From: Pasteurella canis
GTDB lineage: Bacteria > Pseudomonadota > Gammaproteobacteria > Enterobacterales > Pasteurellaceae
NCBI RefSeq assembly: GCF_900454865.1
Contig: NZ_UGTV01000015.1
Location: 1 to 64,000 of the forward strand
DNA: 64,000 nucleotides
Direction of reading: 5' to 3'
Shown here: piece by piece, positions 50,737 to 60,088 of the stretch
Numbering within the stretch: position 1 is the stretch's first letter
Layout of the letters: every line of letters begins with the position of its first letter
Notes under the pieces: generated by a model
Told to the model about the DNA's origin: nothing
The model's input: only the letters and a program-made list of their open reading frames with translations
The model's database searches: none
Translations under genes and position numbers: made by a program

Positions 50737-51594
50737 ATGCAAAATCCAAAAGATGATGTACTTTATTCACCAATTGAATGGCTAGATTGTAGCCAAGGTT
50801 ATACAGATATTCTTTACCATAAATCCACCGATGGGATTGCAAAGATTACGATTAATCGCCCTGAAGTGCGTAATGCTTTTCGTCCTCAAACAGTGAAAGA
50901 AATGATTCAAGCTTTTTCTGATGCGCGTTTTGATGAAAAGATTGGTGTGATTGTTTTAACTGGGCAGGGGGAAAAGGCTTTCTGTTCAGGTGGAGATCAA
51001 AAAGTACGTGGTGATTATGGCGGTTATAAAGATGACAGTGGTGTACATCACTTAAATGTATTGGATTTCCAACGTGATATTCGTACTTGTCCAAAACCAG
51101 TGGTTGCGATGGTTGCAGGTTATGCAATCGGTGGTGGTCATGTGTTACATATGATTTGTGACTTAACGATTGCCGCTGAAAATGCTATTTTCGGTCAAAC
51201 AGGTCCGAAAGTGGGGTCATTTGATGGCGGCTGGGGAGCAAGTTATATGGCGCGCATTGTGGGTCAGAAAAAAGCACGTGAAATTTGGTTTTTATGCCGT
51301 CAATATGATGCCAAAGAAGCATTAGAAATGGGATTAGTAAATACGGTTGTACCTTACGCTGATTTAGAAAAAGAAACAGTACGTTGGTGTCGTGAAATGT
51401 TACGCAACAGCCCGATCGCATTACGTTGCTTAAAAGCTGCCTTGAATGCAGACTGTGATGGTCAATCTGGTTTACAAGAGTTGGCAGGGAACGCAACAAT
51501 GTTGTTTTATATGACAGAAGAAGGACAAGAGGGGCGTAATGCGTTTAATGAGAAACGTGCGCCTGATTTTAGTAAGTTTAAACGCAACCCATAA
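50737..51594 (+). CDS. menB: 1,4-dihydroxy-2-naphthoyl-CoA synthase
   Basis: MenB closes the naphthoquinone ring from o-succinylbenzoyl-CoA in menaquinone synthesis. The 285-residue crotonase-fold enzyme has [14 protein letters not shown] and [36 protein letters not shown], both diagnostic, with the typical C-terminus of MenB. The pathway supports anaerobic respiration. menC follows after a small gene; menF, menD and menE are not in the window. Confidence 0.97.
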   Translation: MQNPKDDVLYSPIEWLDCSQGYTDILYHKSTDGIAKITINRPEVRNAFRPQTVKEMIQAFSDARFDEKIGVIVLTGQGEKAFCSGGDQKVRGDYGGYKDDSGVHHLNVLDFQRDIRTCPKPVVAMVAGYAIGGGHVLHMICDLTIAAENAIFGQTGPKVGSFDGGWGASYMARIVGQKKAREIWFLCRQYDAKEALEMGLVNTVVPYADLEKETVRWCREMLRNSPIALRCLKAALNADCDGQSGLQELAGNATMLFYMTEEGQEGRNAFNEKRAPDFSKFKRNP

Positions 51595-51605
51595 TAATCT
51601 GATGT

Positions 51606-51638
51606 GGTTAAAATTTGCTAAATTTTAACCGCACTTTT
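51606..51638 (+). terminator. Terminator or attenuator after menB
   Basis: GGTTAAAATTT and AAATTTTAACC (51606-51616 with 51620-51630) form an 11-bp stem with a 3-base loop, followed by an uptake-signal half and TTTT. The next genes may be read through or have their own promoter. Confidence 0.6.
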
Positions 51639-51660
51639 CAATACATAAGGAATGAAGTCT

Positions 51661-51822
51661 ATGTTTTCTTGGAAAAAAGTATTCTTTTATAGCTTAATTA
51701 TGATATTTGCAGTCATTGCGTTGTTTGCAGGTGGGATGTTCGTGTTAAGCAATGATGCCAAAGATAGATGTCTCGATTATGGTGGTCACTATAATGAAGT
51801 GACGAGAATTTGTGAACAATAA
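51661..51822 (+). CDS. Small single-span membrane protein between menB and menC
   Basis: ATG 51661 opens a 53-residue frame after AAGGAATGAAGTCT. The protein has a basic start (MFSWKK), one strongly hydrophobic segment ([23 protein letters not shown], about 7-29) and a short tail with two cysteines, [22 protein letters not shown] (Cys37, Cys51). It ends 2 bases before the menC start, so translation may be coupled. I recognise no family. The tail pattern CLDxGGxYNExTxxCE resembles short envelope proteins found in several gamma-proteobacteria. Confidence 0.72.
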   Translation: MFSWKKVFFYSLIMIFAVIALFAGGMFVLSNDAKDRCLDYGGHYNEVTRICEQ

Positions 51823-51824
51823 TA

Positions 51825-52811
51825 ATGGTTAGAACATTTCATTTATATAAGTATTCAATTCCTGTTGATAGCCAGCTGATTTTGCGTAATCGCTTTTTAA
51901 AAAAGCGTGAAGGGATATTAGTGCAAGTTTGTTGTGATGATGAACAAGGATGGGGAGAAATAGCGCCACTGCCTGAATTTAGTCAAGAAACCCTAGAGCA
52001 AGCGCTTGAACAAACTATCACATGGTTAAAAACATGGACGAAGACAGTCGGGAAATTACCCTTAGAAAATGTATATCCTTCAGTAGCTTTTGGACTAAGT
52101 TGTGCTTTTGCAGAAATGAAAGGACAACTAAATAAGGACGGAAATTACCAAGTTGCTCCACTTTGTTATGGTGATCCAGATGAGCTTTATGAACCACTTA
52201 ATCAAATGCAAGGGGAAAAAGTCGCTAAAATAAAAGTAGGCATGTATGAAGCAAATCGTGATGGATTGATTGCGGATATGTTGCTTGAGGCGATTCCTGA
52301 CTTGTATTTGCGACTTGATGCTAACCGCAGTTGGACACCTGCAAAAGCACAAATGTTTGCTAAATATGTGAAGCCAGAACATCGGGCTCGTATTCAATTT
52401 TTAGAAGAACCTTGCAAAACCCCTATAGAGAGTTTGCAATTTGCACAAGATACAGGAATTGCTATTGCTTGGGATGAAACAGTACGTGAGCCAGATTTTC
52501 GAGTGGAAAAACAACCACATTTAGCCGCGATTGTGATTAAACCTACCTTAATTGGTTCGTTACAATATTGTATCCAGTTAATTGAACAAGCACATCAATG
52601 TGGTCTAAAAGCAGTGATTAGCTCTTCGCTGGAAAGTAGTTTAGGCTTAACTCAATTAGCGCGTATCGCACAGCAATATACGCCTAATACAATCCCAGGT
52701 TTAGATACTTTAGATTTGATGGACTATCAATTAGTACGCCCATGGCAAGGTTCAAGTTTACCGTTAGTTGGGTTGGATTCCGAGTTTGTAGAACCTATAT
52801 TAATTGACTGA
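51825..52811 (+). CDS. menC: o-Succinylbenzoate synthase
   Basis: MenC dehydrates SHCHC to o-succinylbenzoate. The 328-residue enolase-superfamily enzyme has KIKVGMYEA (second-sphere KxK lysines), [14 protein letters not shown] and AWDETVR metal ligands in order, and [10 protein letters not shown] with the second catalytic lysine. It starts 2 bases after the small membrane-protein gene and belongs to the menB-menC group. Confidence 0.94.
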   Translation: MVRTFHLYKYSIPVDSQLILRNRFLKKREGILVQVCCDDEQGWGEIAPLPEFSQETLEQALEQTITWLKTWTKTVGKLPLENVYPSVAFGLSCAFAEMKGQLNKDGNYQVAPLCYGDPDELYEPLNQMQGEKVAKIKVGMYEANRDGLIADMLLEAIPDLYLRLDANRSWTPAKAQMFAKYVKPEHRARIQFLEEPCKTPIESLQFAQDTGIAIAWDETVREPDFRVEKQPHLAAIVIKPTLIGSLQYCIQLIEQAHQCGLKAVISSSLESSLGLTQLARIAQQYTPNTIPGLDTLDLMDYQLVRPWQGSSLPLVGLDSEFVEPILID

Positions 52812-52883
52812 TAAGACCACCTACTTACTGCTATTTTAAAAAAAATAGTTATAATTTTTTAAGTTTAAAATTAGGAAGACATT

Positions 52884-53336
52884 ATGTCGCAAACACCACG
52901 AATTTTGCTATTAAATGGTCCAAACTTGAATATGCTAGGGACGAGAGAACCTAAACATTATGGTAGTTTATCTTTGTCTACTATTGAACAGAATCTATAC
53001 GAGTTAGCAAAGCAATATCAATTGCAACTAATCTGTTTCCAGTCTAATAGCGAAGAAAAGTTGATTGACAAAATTCATCAAAGTTTTGAACAAATTGATT
53101 TTATTATTATCAATCCTGCAGCGTTTACGCATACTAGTGTTGCACTGCGTGATGCATTATTAGCGGTTGCGATTCCTTTTGTTGAAGTGCATCTTTCTAA
53201 TATTCATAAGCGTGAACCTTTCCGACATCATTCTTATTTTAGTGATATCGCAGAAAGTGTCATTTGTGGCTGTGGTGCTCAAGGATATGAATTTGCATTA
53301 CAGTTTGCACGAGATTTCTTATTAAAAACGCGTTAG
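52884..53336 (+). CDS. aroQ: 3-Dehydroquinate dehydratase, type II
   Basis: AroQ removes water from 3-dehydroquinate in the shikimate pathway. The 150-residue dodecameric enzyme has [20 protein letters not shown] with the active-site Tyr, [16 protein letters not shown], and [19 protein letters not shown] with the catalytic His. It lies upstream of accB-accC, an order seen in several gamma-proteobacteria. A 158-base region, including one uptake signal, follows. Confidence 0.97.
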   Translation: MSQTPRILLLNGPNLNMLGTREPKHYGSLSLSTIEQNLYELAKQYQLQLICFQSNSEEKLIDKIHQSFEQIDFIIINPAAFTHTSVALRDALLAVAIPFVEVHLSNIHKREPFRHHSYFSDIAESVICGCGAQGYEFALQFARDFLLKTR

Positions 53337-53494
53337 ATTTAAGAAAATAGCGTAAATTTGCAGAATTTTATCGCCAAGTTACTCTTTTTCATGTAATCTC
53401 TCGCACGAGATGTAGAATTAACCAACTTGCACTTAAATATTACACTTTAGTCATATAAAGTGCGGTCAAAAAATAATAATTTAGGACATAGATT

Positions 53495-53959
53495 ATGGAC
53501 ATTCGTAAAATTAAAAAACTGATCGAATTAGTAGAAGAGTCGGGCATTATGGAATTGGAAATCTCTGAAGGAGAGGAGTCAGTTCGTATTAATCGCGGTT
53601 CTGTTTCTCCAGCGGCTGTGCAATATACTGTACCTGTACAAGCACCAGTGAGTGCTCCAGCACCAGCAGCTGTTACACCAACTGAGCCAGCCCCAGTTGC
53701 TTCTGCAACAAGTGAGACTGTGACAGGTCATGCGATTCGCTCACCAATGGTAGGTACTTTTTATCGTAGCCCAAGCCCTGAAGCGAAGCCATTTGTTGAA
53801 GTTGGTCAAACAGTGAAAGTGGGTGATGCACTTTGTATTGTCGAAGCTATGAAAATGATGAACCGTATTGAAGCTGACAAGGCTGGTGTAGTGAAAGCTA
53901 TTTTAACCAATGATGGCGAAGCTGTTGAATTCGATCAAAAACTCATTATCATCGAATAA
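53495..53959 (+). CDS. accB: Biotin carboxyl carrier protein of acetyl-CoA carboxylase
   Basis: AccB carries the biotin that moves CO2 from AccC to the carboxyltransferase, the first step of fatty-acid synthesis. The 154-residue protein has an N-terminal helix region ([23 protein letters not shown]), an Ala/Pro-rich linker (about 48-78), and a biotinyl domain with the biotinylated lysine in EAMKMMN. Its message continues into accC after 96 bases. The N-terminal part is used in autoregulation in E. coli. Confidence 0.98.
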   Translation: MDIRKIKKLIELVEESGIMELEISEGEESVRINRGSVSPAAVQYTVPVQAPVSAPAPAAVTPTEPAPVASATSETVTGHAIRSPMVGTFYRSPSPEAKPFVEVGQTVKVGDALCIVEAMKMMNRIEADKAGVVKAILTNDGEAVEFDQKLIIIE

Positions 53960-54055
53960 TAAATCCAATAAGCGAATGTTCATTCGCTTATTTTCTAATT
54001 AGCTTATTTTAAATGGTGATCTTTTTGCCATTTTACTCACAAGTGGAATTTTCTT

Positions 54056-55402
54056 ATGTTAGAGAAAGTTATTATTGCCAATCGTGGTGAAATTGCACTG
54101 CGTATTTTGCGTGCTTGCAAAGAGTTAGGTATTAAAACTGTTGCAGTGCATTCCACAGCAGATCGTGAATTAAAACATGTTTTACTTGCAGATGAAACGG
54201 TTTGTATTGGTCCTGCGCCCTCAACTAAAAGTTATCTTAATATTCCTGCCATTATTGCGGCTGCTGAAGTTACTGGTGCGGATGCTATTCATCCTGGATA
54301 TGGTTTTTTATCTGAAAATGCAGACTTTGCTGAACAAGTAGAGCGTTCAGGTTTTGTCTTTATTGGACCTACAGCAGATGTCATTCGTTTAATGGGCGAT
54401 AAAGTATCAGCTATTGAGGCAATGAAAAAATCGGGTGTTCCTTGTGTACCAGGTTCTGGTGGTCCAGTCGGTTCTGATATGGCAAAAAATAAAGAAATTG
54501 CAAAGCGTATTGGATACCCTGTAATTATCAAAGCTTCTGGTGGTGGCGGTGGTCGCGGTATGCGTGTAGTTCGTGATGAATCAGCGCTAGAAGAATCAAT
54601 TGCCATGACAAAAGCAGAAGCGAAAGCTGCGTTTAATAATGACATGGTATATATGGAAAAATATTTAGAAAATCCACGCCATATTGAAATTCAAGTCCTT
54701 GCAGATACCCATGGTAATGCGATTTATTTAGCCGAACGTGATTGCTCAATGCAACGTCGCCATCAAAAAGTAGTAGAAGAAGCGCCTGCACCTGGTATTT
54801 CAGAAGAAGTACGTCGTGATATTGGAACTCGCTGTGCCAAAGCGTGTATTGAAATTGGTTATCGTGGCGCAGGTACATTTGAGTTCTTATATGAAAATGG
54901 CGAATTCTATTTCATTGAAATGAACACGCGTATTCAAGTTGAGCACCCTGTAACAGAAATGATTACAGGCGTAGACCTAGTCAAAGAACAGTTACGCATT
55001 GCTGCGGGTTTACCATTGTCAATTAAGCAAGAAGATGTCAAAGTACGTGGACATGCTATGGAATGCCGTATCAATGCAGAAGATCCAAAATCCTTCTTAC
55101 CTTCACCTGGCAAAGTAGAACATTTACATTCACCAGGTGGATTAGGCGTTCGTTGGGATTCGCATGTTTATGCAGGTTATACTGTTCCTCCACATTATGA
55201 TTCAATGATTGCTAAATTAATCACGTATGGAGATACACGTGAAGTGGCTATTCGTCGTATGCAAAATGCATTAGGTGAAACTATTATTAGTGGCATTAAA
55301 ACCAATATTCCATTACATGAATTAATTTTAGCTGATGAAAATTTCCAGCAAGGTGGTACAAATATTCACTACCTTGAGAAGAAATTAGGTATGCGTGATT
55401 AA
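54056..55402 (+). CDS. accC: Biotin carboxylase of acetyl-CoA carboxylase
   Basis: AccC carboxylates the biotin of AccB using ATP and bicarbonate. The 448-residue ATP-grasp enzyme shows [19 protein letters not shown], the glycine-rich ATP loop [12 protein letters not shown], and [24 protein letters not shown] with the metal ligands and catalytic Arg. A rho-independent terminator follows closely, and yhdT-panF begins just after it. Confidence 0.98.
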   Translation: MLEKVIIANRGEIALRILRACKELGIKTVAVHSTADRELKHVLLADETVCIGPAPSTKSYLNIPAIIAAAEVTGADAIHPGYGFLSENADFAEQVERSGFVFIGPTADVIRLMGDKVSAIEAMKKSGVPCVPGSGGPVGSDMAKNKEIAKRIGYPVIIKASGGGGGRGMRVVRDESALEESIAMTKAEAKAAFNNDMVYMEKYLENPRHIEIQVLADTHGNAIYLAERDCSMQRRHQKVVEEAPAPGISEEVRRDIGTRCAKACIEIGYRGAGTFEFLYENGEFYFIEMNTRIQVEHPVTEMITGVDLVKEQLRIAAGLPLSIKQEDVKVRGHAMECRINAEDPKSFLPSPGKVEHLHSPGGLGVRWDSHVYAGYTVPPHYDSMIAKLITYGDTREVAIRRMQNALGETIISGIKTNIPLHELILADENFQQGGTNIHYLEKKLGMRD

Positions 55403-55424
55403 TTCGATCACGTAAGTGTAAAAC

Positions 55425-55451
55425 AAAAAAGTGGATTTTTTCCACTTTTTT
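55425..55451 (+). terminator. accC rho-independent terminator
   Basis: AAAAAAGTGGA pairs with TCCACTTTTTT (55425-55435 with 55441-55451) with a T5 loop. Confidence 0.88.
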
Positions 55452-55470
55452 TATATATATGGATGATGTT

Positions 55471-55725
55471 ATGAGCAAAGATTCTCGTTATAAACAAGCT
55501 ACAAAGGAAGCTCGTTGGGCATTAGGCTTAACAATCTTATATGTTATTGGCTGGTGCTTATGTGCTTATTTACCAAAAGAAACTCTAGGTCCTATTGGTT
55601 TTCCTCTATGGTTTGAATTAGCTTGTATTTATCTGCCTATCTTATTTATTGTGGTTGCTTACTGGGTAATTAAAATTATCTATCAAGATATCAATTTAGA
55701 TCCAAAACAAGAGGAGCAACAATAA
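55471..55725 (+). CDS. yhdT: YhdT family membrane protein
   Basis: YhdT is a small two-span inner-membrane protein of unknown function that accompanies PanF. The start is set at ATG 55471 (MSKDSRYKQATKEARWALGL), with a GGA motif upstream; the ATG at 55459 sits against the terminator without a ribosome-binding site. The 84-residue product has two membrane segments (WALGLTILYVIGWCLCAYL and FELACIYLPILFIVVAYWVIKI) and a charged tail. Its last base pair overlaps the panF start (ATAATG), so the genes are coupled. Confidence 0.85.
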   Translation: MSKDSRYKQATKEARWALGLTILYVIGWCLCAYLPKETLGPIGFPLWFELACIYLPILFIVVAYWVIKIIYQDINLDPKQEEQQ

Positions 55726-57158
55726 TGAATTTAGGTATTGTACTCCCATTAATCATTTATTTAACTTTCGTTTTTGGTGCAGCCGTTTATGCTTATGTGA
55801 AACGTCAAAGAGGCGACTTTTTAACAGAGTATTATGTTGGTAGTCGTTCTATGACAGGATTTGTACTTGCTATGACAACTGCAGCAACCTATGCCAGTGC
55901 AAGTTCATTTATTGGTGGTCCTGGTGCTGCATATAAGTTTGGTTTAGGTTGGGTATTGCTTGCAATGATCCAGGTACCAGCAGTGTGGCTTGCGTTAGGT
56001 GCTTTGGGTAAAAAATTTGCACTGCTTTCACGTGAAAGTAAAGCATTAACGATTAACGACTTATTGCTTCATCGTTATAAAAATAAATATTTAGTTTGGG
56101 TCGCAAGTATTGCCTTACTTATTGCCTTTTTCGCAGCGATGACAGTGCAGTTTATTGGTGGTGCACGTTTGTTAGAAAGTACTATTGGTATTGATTATCG
56201 TACGGCATTATTCATTTTTGCTTTGACAGTTGGGATTTATACTTTTATTGGTGGTTTTCGTGCTGTTGTCTTAACAGATACAATTCAAGGCACAGTGATG
56301 ATTTTTGGAACATTGATTCTACTTGGTGGTGTTATCTATGCTGCTGGTGGCATTGAAAGTGCGGTACAAAAATTAACAGAAATCAACCCTGATTTAGTCA
56401 GCCCTTATGGCCCGAATGAAATGCTTGATTTTCAATTTATGGCCTCTTTTTGGATTCTGGTGTGTTTTGGAGTAGTTGGCTTACCGCATACCGCAGTACG
56501 CTGTATGGCTTTTAAAGATAGTAAGGCTTTACATAGTGGTATGTTAATTGGTACCGCCGTACTGAGTATTATTATGCTAGGGATGCATTTATCGGGTGCA
56601 TTGGGTCGTGTCATTTTACCTGATTTAACTATTCCAGATCAGGTTATTCCAAGTTTAATGCTACAGGTACTGCCTCCTATTGTGGCTGGTATCTTTTTAG
56701 CAGCACCAATGTCAGCTATCATGTCGACTATTGATGCCCAATTAATTCAATCTTCATCGATCTTTGTAAAAGATCTCTATTTATCAGCTAAACCTGAAAT
56801 GGCTCAGAATCAGCGTAAAATTGGTTGGTTATCTTCCTTAATTACGCTCACATTGACGGCACTTTTAATTCTTGCTGCACTAAATCCACCAGATATGATT
56901 ATTTGGCTCAATTTATTTGCTTTTGGTGGATTAGAAGCCGCATTTTTATGGGTTATTATCCTTGGGTTATATTGGGATAAGGCCAATGCTTATGGTGCAA
57001 TAAGTTCAATGGTGATTGGTTTAACGACTTATATTTTACTCACCTCATTCTCAATTAAACTCTTTAATTTTCATGCGATTGTGCCTTCATTAGTTTTTGG
57101 ACTAGTCGCATTTTTAGTCGGAAATAAGATGGGTGAAAAGAGGGTAATGAAGCCTTAA
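55725..57158 (+). CDS. panF: Sodium/pantothenate symporter
   Basis: PanF imports pantothenate with sodium, feeding CoA synthesis (coaBC is also in this window). The 477-residue SSS-family protein has about 13 membrane segments, including the motif ATYASASSFIGGPGAAYKFGLGWVLLAMIQVP and the sodium-site region RAVVLTDTIQGTVMIFG. It overlaps yhdT by one base and precedes prmA, the order known from E. coli and Haemophilus. A 286-base gap to prmA contains only AT-rich sequence and an imperfect CTTTCTT/AAGAAAG repeat. Confidence 0.95.
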   Translation: MNLGIVLPLIIYLTFVFGAAVYAYVKRQRGDFLTEYYVGSRSMTGFVLAMTTAATYASASSFIGGPGAAYKFGLGWVLLAMIQVPAVWLALGALGKKFALLSRESKALTINDLLLHRYKNKYLVWVASIALLIAFFAAMTVQFIGGARLLESTIGIDYRTALFIFALTVGIYTFIGGFRAVVLTDTIQGTVMIFGTLILLGGVIYAAGGIESAVQKLTEINPDLVSPYGPNEMLDFQFMASFWILVCFGVVGLPHTAVRCMAFKDSKALHSGMLIGTAVLSIIMLGMHLSGALGRVILPDLTIPDQVIPSLMLQVLPPIVAGIFLAAPMSAIMSTIDAQLIQSSSIFVKDLYLSAKPEMAQNQRKIGWLSSLITLTLTALLILAALNPPDMIIWLNLFAFGGLEAAFLWVIILGLYWDKANAYGAISSMVIGLTTYILLTSFSIKLFNFHAIVPSLVFGLVAFLVGNKMGEKRVMKP

Positions 57159-57444
57159 AATATTGAGTCGAAATAAGTGGCTTTCTTTTACTCTCACAGA
57201 AGAAAGTCGCTAAACTGAAATAGTTAGCTTTGTATATTATTTTAGTTCTGATCTTTTCATTAAATGAAACCAATAAATGGTATTTTGAATTAAGTTACTT
57301 TTCTGTTTTGTAGACAACTTTTTTATTAACTATGCTGTTATTACTTAATATGTTCAAGATGATAACAGCAAAGGAACTTGGAGATTGCTACATTCAAGTA
57401 ACTAATAAAAAGAACATCATAAAATTGAATAAAGGAAAAAAATT

Positions 57445-58326
57445 ATGGCTTGGGTCCAAATTCGAATTAATAGCACAAATACACAAGCAGAACCCATGAG
57501 TGATTATTTAGACGAAATTGGTGCAGTATCTGTCACTTTCATGGATAGTCAAGATACACCTATTTTTGAGCCATTACCAGGCGAAACACGTTTATGGGGC
57601 AATACGGATGTCGTTGCTTTATTTGATGCTGAAACTGATATGCAACAGATTGTAGAATTGTTGAAGGCAGAACATTACCTTAATGAAAACTCAGCTTACA
57701 AGATTGAACAAATCGAAGATAAAGATTGGGAACGAGAGTGGATGGATAATTTTCATCCAATGCAATTTGGCAAACGCTTATGGATTTGTCCAAGTTGGCG
57801 TGAGGTACCTGATGAAAATGCCGTCAATGTGATGCTTGATCCAGGGCTTGCTTTTGGAACGGGAACACATCCGACCACTGCATTGTGTTTAGAATGGTTA
57901 GATGGTTTAGATTTAACCAATAAAACCGTTATTGATTTTGGTTGCGGTTCGGGAATTCTCGCTATTGCAGCCCTGAAATTAGGGGCTAAGCATGCAATTG
58001 GCATTGATATTGACCCACAAGCCATTCTTGCTAGCCGTAATAACGCAGAACAAAACGGTGTAGCAGAGCGCCTACAGTTATTTTTAGCTGATGATAAACC
58101 TGCAGATTTAAAAGCGGATGTAGTTGTAGCAAATATCCTCGCGGGTCCATTAAAAACACTTTATCCTGTGATTAATCAACTAGTTAAACCAAATGGGGTT
58201 TTAGGCTTGTCTGGCATTTTATCTACACAGGCACCTTCTGTTTGTGACACTTATGCACAAAAATTTACGTTAGAACCTGTACAAGAACGTGACGAATGGT
58301 GTCGGATTACAGGACAACTAAATTGA
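57445..58326 (+). CDS. prmA: Ribosomal protein L11 methyltransferase
   Basis: PrmA trimethylates several amino groups of ribosomal protein L11. The 293-residue SAM enzyme has an N-terminal L11-binding domain ([27 protein letters not shown]), motif [20 protein letters not shown] (about 164-182), GIDIDPQA and [23 protein letters not shown] just before motif I is a family mark. It lies upstream of dusB-fis as in E. coli, but a separate promoter precedes dusB. Confidence 0.97.
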   Translation: MAWVQIRINSTNTQAEPMSDYLDEIGAVSVTFMDSQDTPIFEPLPGETRLWGNTDVVALFDAETDMQQIVELLKAEHYLNENSAYKIEQIEDKDWEREWMDNFHPMQFGKRLWICPSWREVPDENAVNVMLDPGLAFGTGTHPTTALCLEWLDGLDLTNKTVIDFGCGSGILAIAALKLGAKHAIGIDIDPQAILASRNNAEQNGVAERLQLFLADDKPADLKADVVVANILAGPLKTLYPVINQLVKPNGVLGLSGILSTQAPSVCDTYAQKFTLEPVQERDEWCRITGQLN

Positions 58327-58468
58327 TAATAGTATTATAATTGAGTATAAAATTTAATCTGAACAATAAATTGTCAAGTTTTATTTAAATTTTAATCAAG
58401 GAAACGGTTGCATTTTTAATAAAAATCAAAAAATATCAAAAAAATGCTTTTTGTATAAAAAATATGCT

Positions 58469-58496
58469 TTGCAAATGAAGCAAAAGTGCGTATTAT
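58469..58496 (+). promoter_or_regulatory. Probable dusB-fis promoter
   Basis: TTGCAA (58469-58474), a 16-base spacer and TATTAT (58491-58496) are followed by a GC-rich stretch AGCGACCC. A GC-rich discriminator is typical of stringently controlled promoters, as at E. coli fis. Confidence 0.6.
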
Positions 58497-58567
58497 AGCG
58501 ACCCTTGTCGGTTAGGGTGGGTGTCAAACTAACAATATCCGGATTTATGATATTTGAGAGGTAGTAA

Positions 58568-59566
58568 ATGCGAATAGGTTCTTATCAACTTAAAAATCGC
58601 ATTCTTTTAGCTCCAATGGCGGGTATTACTGATCAACCTTTTCGGCGAATCTGTGCTCATTATGGTGCAGGTTTAACTTTCTCCGAAATGATGTCAACGA
58701 ATCCACAAGTTTGGCATACAGAAAAATCGAAACTGCGTTTGGCTCATCACCAAGAGGCAGGGATTAATGCTGTGCAAATAGCAGGTTGTGATCCTGATGA
58801 AATGGCGAAAGCTGCTCAAGTTAATGTCGAGTATGGGGCAGAAATTATTGATATCAATATGGGCTGTCCTGCCAAAAAAGTGAATCGTAAAATGGCTGGC
58901 TCTGCACTTTTACAATATCCTGATTTGGTTAAACGTATTCTTGATGCTGTTGTTAATGCTGTTCATGTACCAGTAACCTTAAAAATAAGGACTGGTTGGG
59001 ATCGAGATAACCGGAATTGTGTCGAAATCGCTAGAATTGCAGAGCAGTGTGGTGTTCAAGCTTTAACTATCCACGGACGAACAAGGACTTGTATGTTCGA
59101 GGGGGAAGCTGAATATGACAATATCAAAGCGGTTAAACAACAAATTTCCATTCCTGTCATAGCTAATGGCGACATTACTTCTGTTGAAAAAGCAAAGTAT
59201 GTTCTCAACTATACCAACGCAGATGCAATAATGATCGGACGTGGTTCATTAGGCAATCCGTGGCTTTTCCAAGTGATGGAAGGCTTAATTGAAAAAGACT
59301 CGATTGTTTTAGAGCCAAGTTTAAACGAGAAATGTAATGTGATTTTACAGCATATCCAAGACCTCCATCATTTTTATGGTGCAGACAAAGGATGTCGTAT
59401 TGCACGTAAACACGTTGCTTGGTACTTACAGGGAATTCAAGCTAATCCCGTTTTTAGACAGGCTTTTAATGCAATTACTGATCCCAAAGAACAATTGATT
59501 GCTTTAGAAGATTTTTTTAATTTGATTCTGATGGATAAAGAAAAAAATGTTAGAACAACAACGTAA
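58568..59566 (+). CDS. dusB: tRNA-dihydrouridine synthase B
   Basis: DusB reduces specific uridines in the tRNA D loop with FMN and NADPH. The 332-residue protein has [15 protein letters not shown], the catalytic Cys in [30 protein letters not shown] and [11 protein letters not shown] of the FMN barrel, and a helical C-terminal tRNA-binding region. It overlaps fis by 20 bases, and its translation is probably linked to that of fis. Confidence 0.97.
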   Translation: MRIGSYQLKNRILLAPMAGITDQPFRRICAHYGAGLTFSEMMSTNPQVWHTEKSKLRLAHHQEAGINAVQIAGCDPDEMAKAAQVNVEYGAEIIDINMGCPAKKVNRKMAGSALLQYPDLVKRILDAVVNAVHVPVTLKIRTGWDRDNRNCVEIARIAEQCGVQALTIHGRTRTCMFEGEAEYDNIKAVKQQISIPVIANGDITSVEKAKYVLNYTNADAIMIGRGSLGNPWLFQVMEGLIEKDSIVLEPSLNEKCNVILQHIQDLHHFYGADKGCRIARKHVAWYLQGIQANPVFRQAFNAITDPKEQLIALEDFFNLILMDKEKNVRTTT

Positions 59567-59846
59567 TCCAGCTGATGCATTGACAGTATCAGTGTTAAAT
59601 TCACAATCTCAGGTAACAAATAAACCATTACGCGATTCAGTGAAACAAGCATTGCGAAATTATTTGTCGCAATTAGATGGCCAAGATGTAAATGAGCTTT
59701 ATGAATTGGTATTAGCGGAAGTTGAACACCCTATGCTGGATATGGTTATGCAATATACACGTGGTAACCAAACTCGTGCGGCAACAATGTTAGGCATTAA
59801 CCGTGGAACTTTACGTAAGAAACTAAAAAAATACGGTATGGGTTAA
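59547..59846 (+). CDS. fis: DNA-binding protein Fis
   Basis: Fis is a nucleoid-associated factor that bends DNA and stimulates rRNA promoters and site-specific inversion. The 99-residue protein has the N-terminal beta-hairpin arms ([22 protein letters not shown]), the dimer helices and a C-terminal helix-turn-helix [27 protein letters not shown]. Its ATG lies inside the end of dusB (20-base overlap), as in other gamma-proteobacteria. A terminator follows. Confidence 0.98.
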   Translation: MLEQQRNPADALTVSVLNSQSQVTNKPLRDSVKQALRNYLSQLDGQDVNELYELVLAEVEHPMLDMVMQYTRGNQTRAATMLGINRGTLRKKLKKYGMG

Positions 59847-59883
59847 TTAACCAGTGTATTTTTGACTAATTTGTTAGTTAGAT

Positions 59884-59908
59884 AAGGCGGACTTGGGTTC
59901 GCCTTTTT
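59884..59908 (+). terminator. dusB-fis terminator
   Basis: AAGGCG pairs with CGCCTT (59884-59889 with 59900-59905) and is followed by TTT. Confidence 0.75.
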
Positions 59909-60004
59909 CTATATATATTTTTGCTTTATGACAATTCTATTTATACTGAAATGTTGTCAAATTTGACCGCACTTGAATGCTTATCTCTCTACATATAAAT
60001 ATCT

Positions 60005-60043
60005 ACGCAAACGTTTTCGTTTCGGTGAAATTTCCTTTATAAT
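60005..60043 (+). promoter_or_regulatory. PurR operator over the purL promoter
   Basis: ACGCAAACGTTTTCGT (60005-60020) matches the PurR consensus fully. TATAAT at 60038-60043 places the -35 region at about 60015-60020, so bound PurR would cover it and block transcription when hypoxanthine or guanine is high. Confidence 0.9.
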
Positions 60044-60088
60044 AGCCTACAACTTTTTCAATTTATTTTACTCAACAGGGCTAATCCT

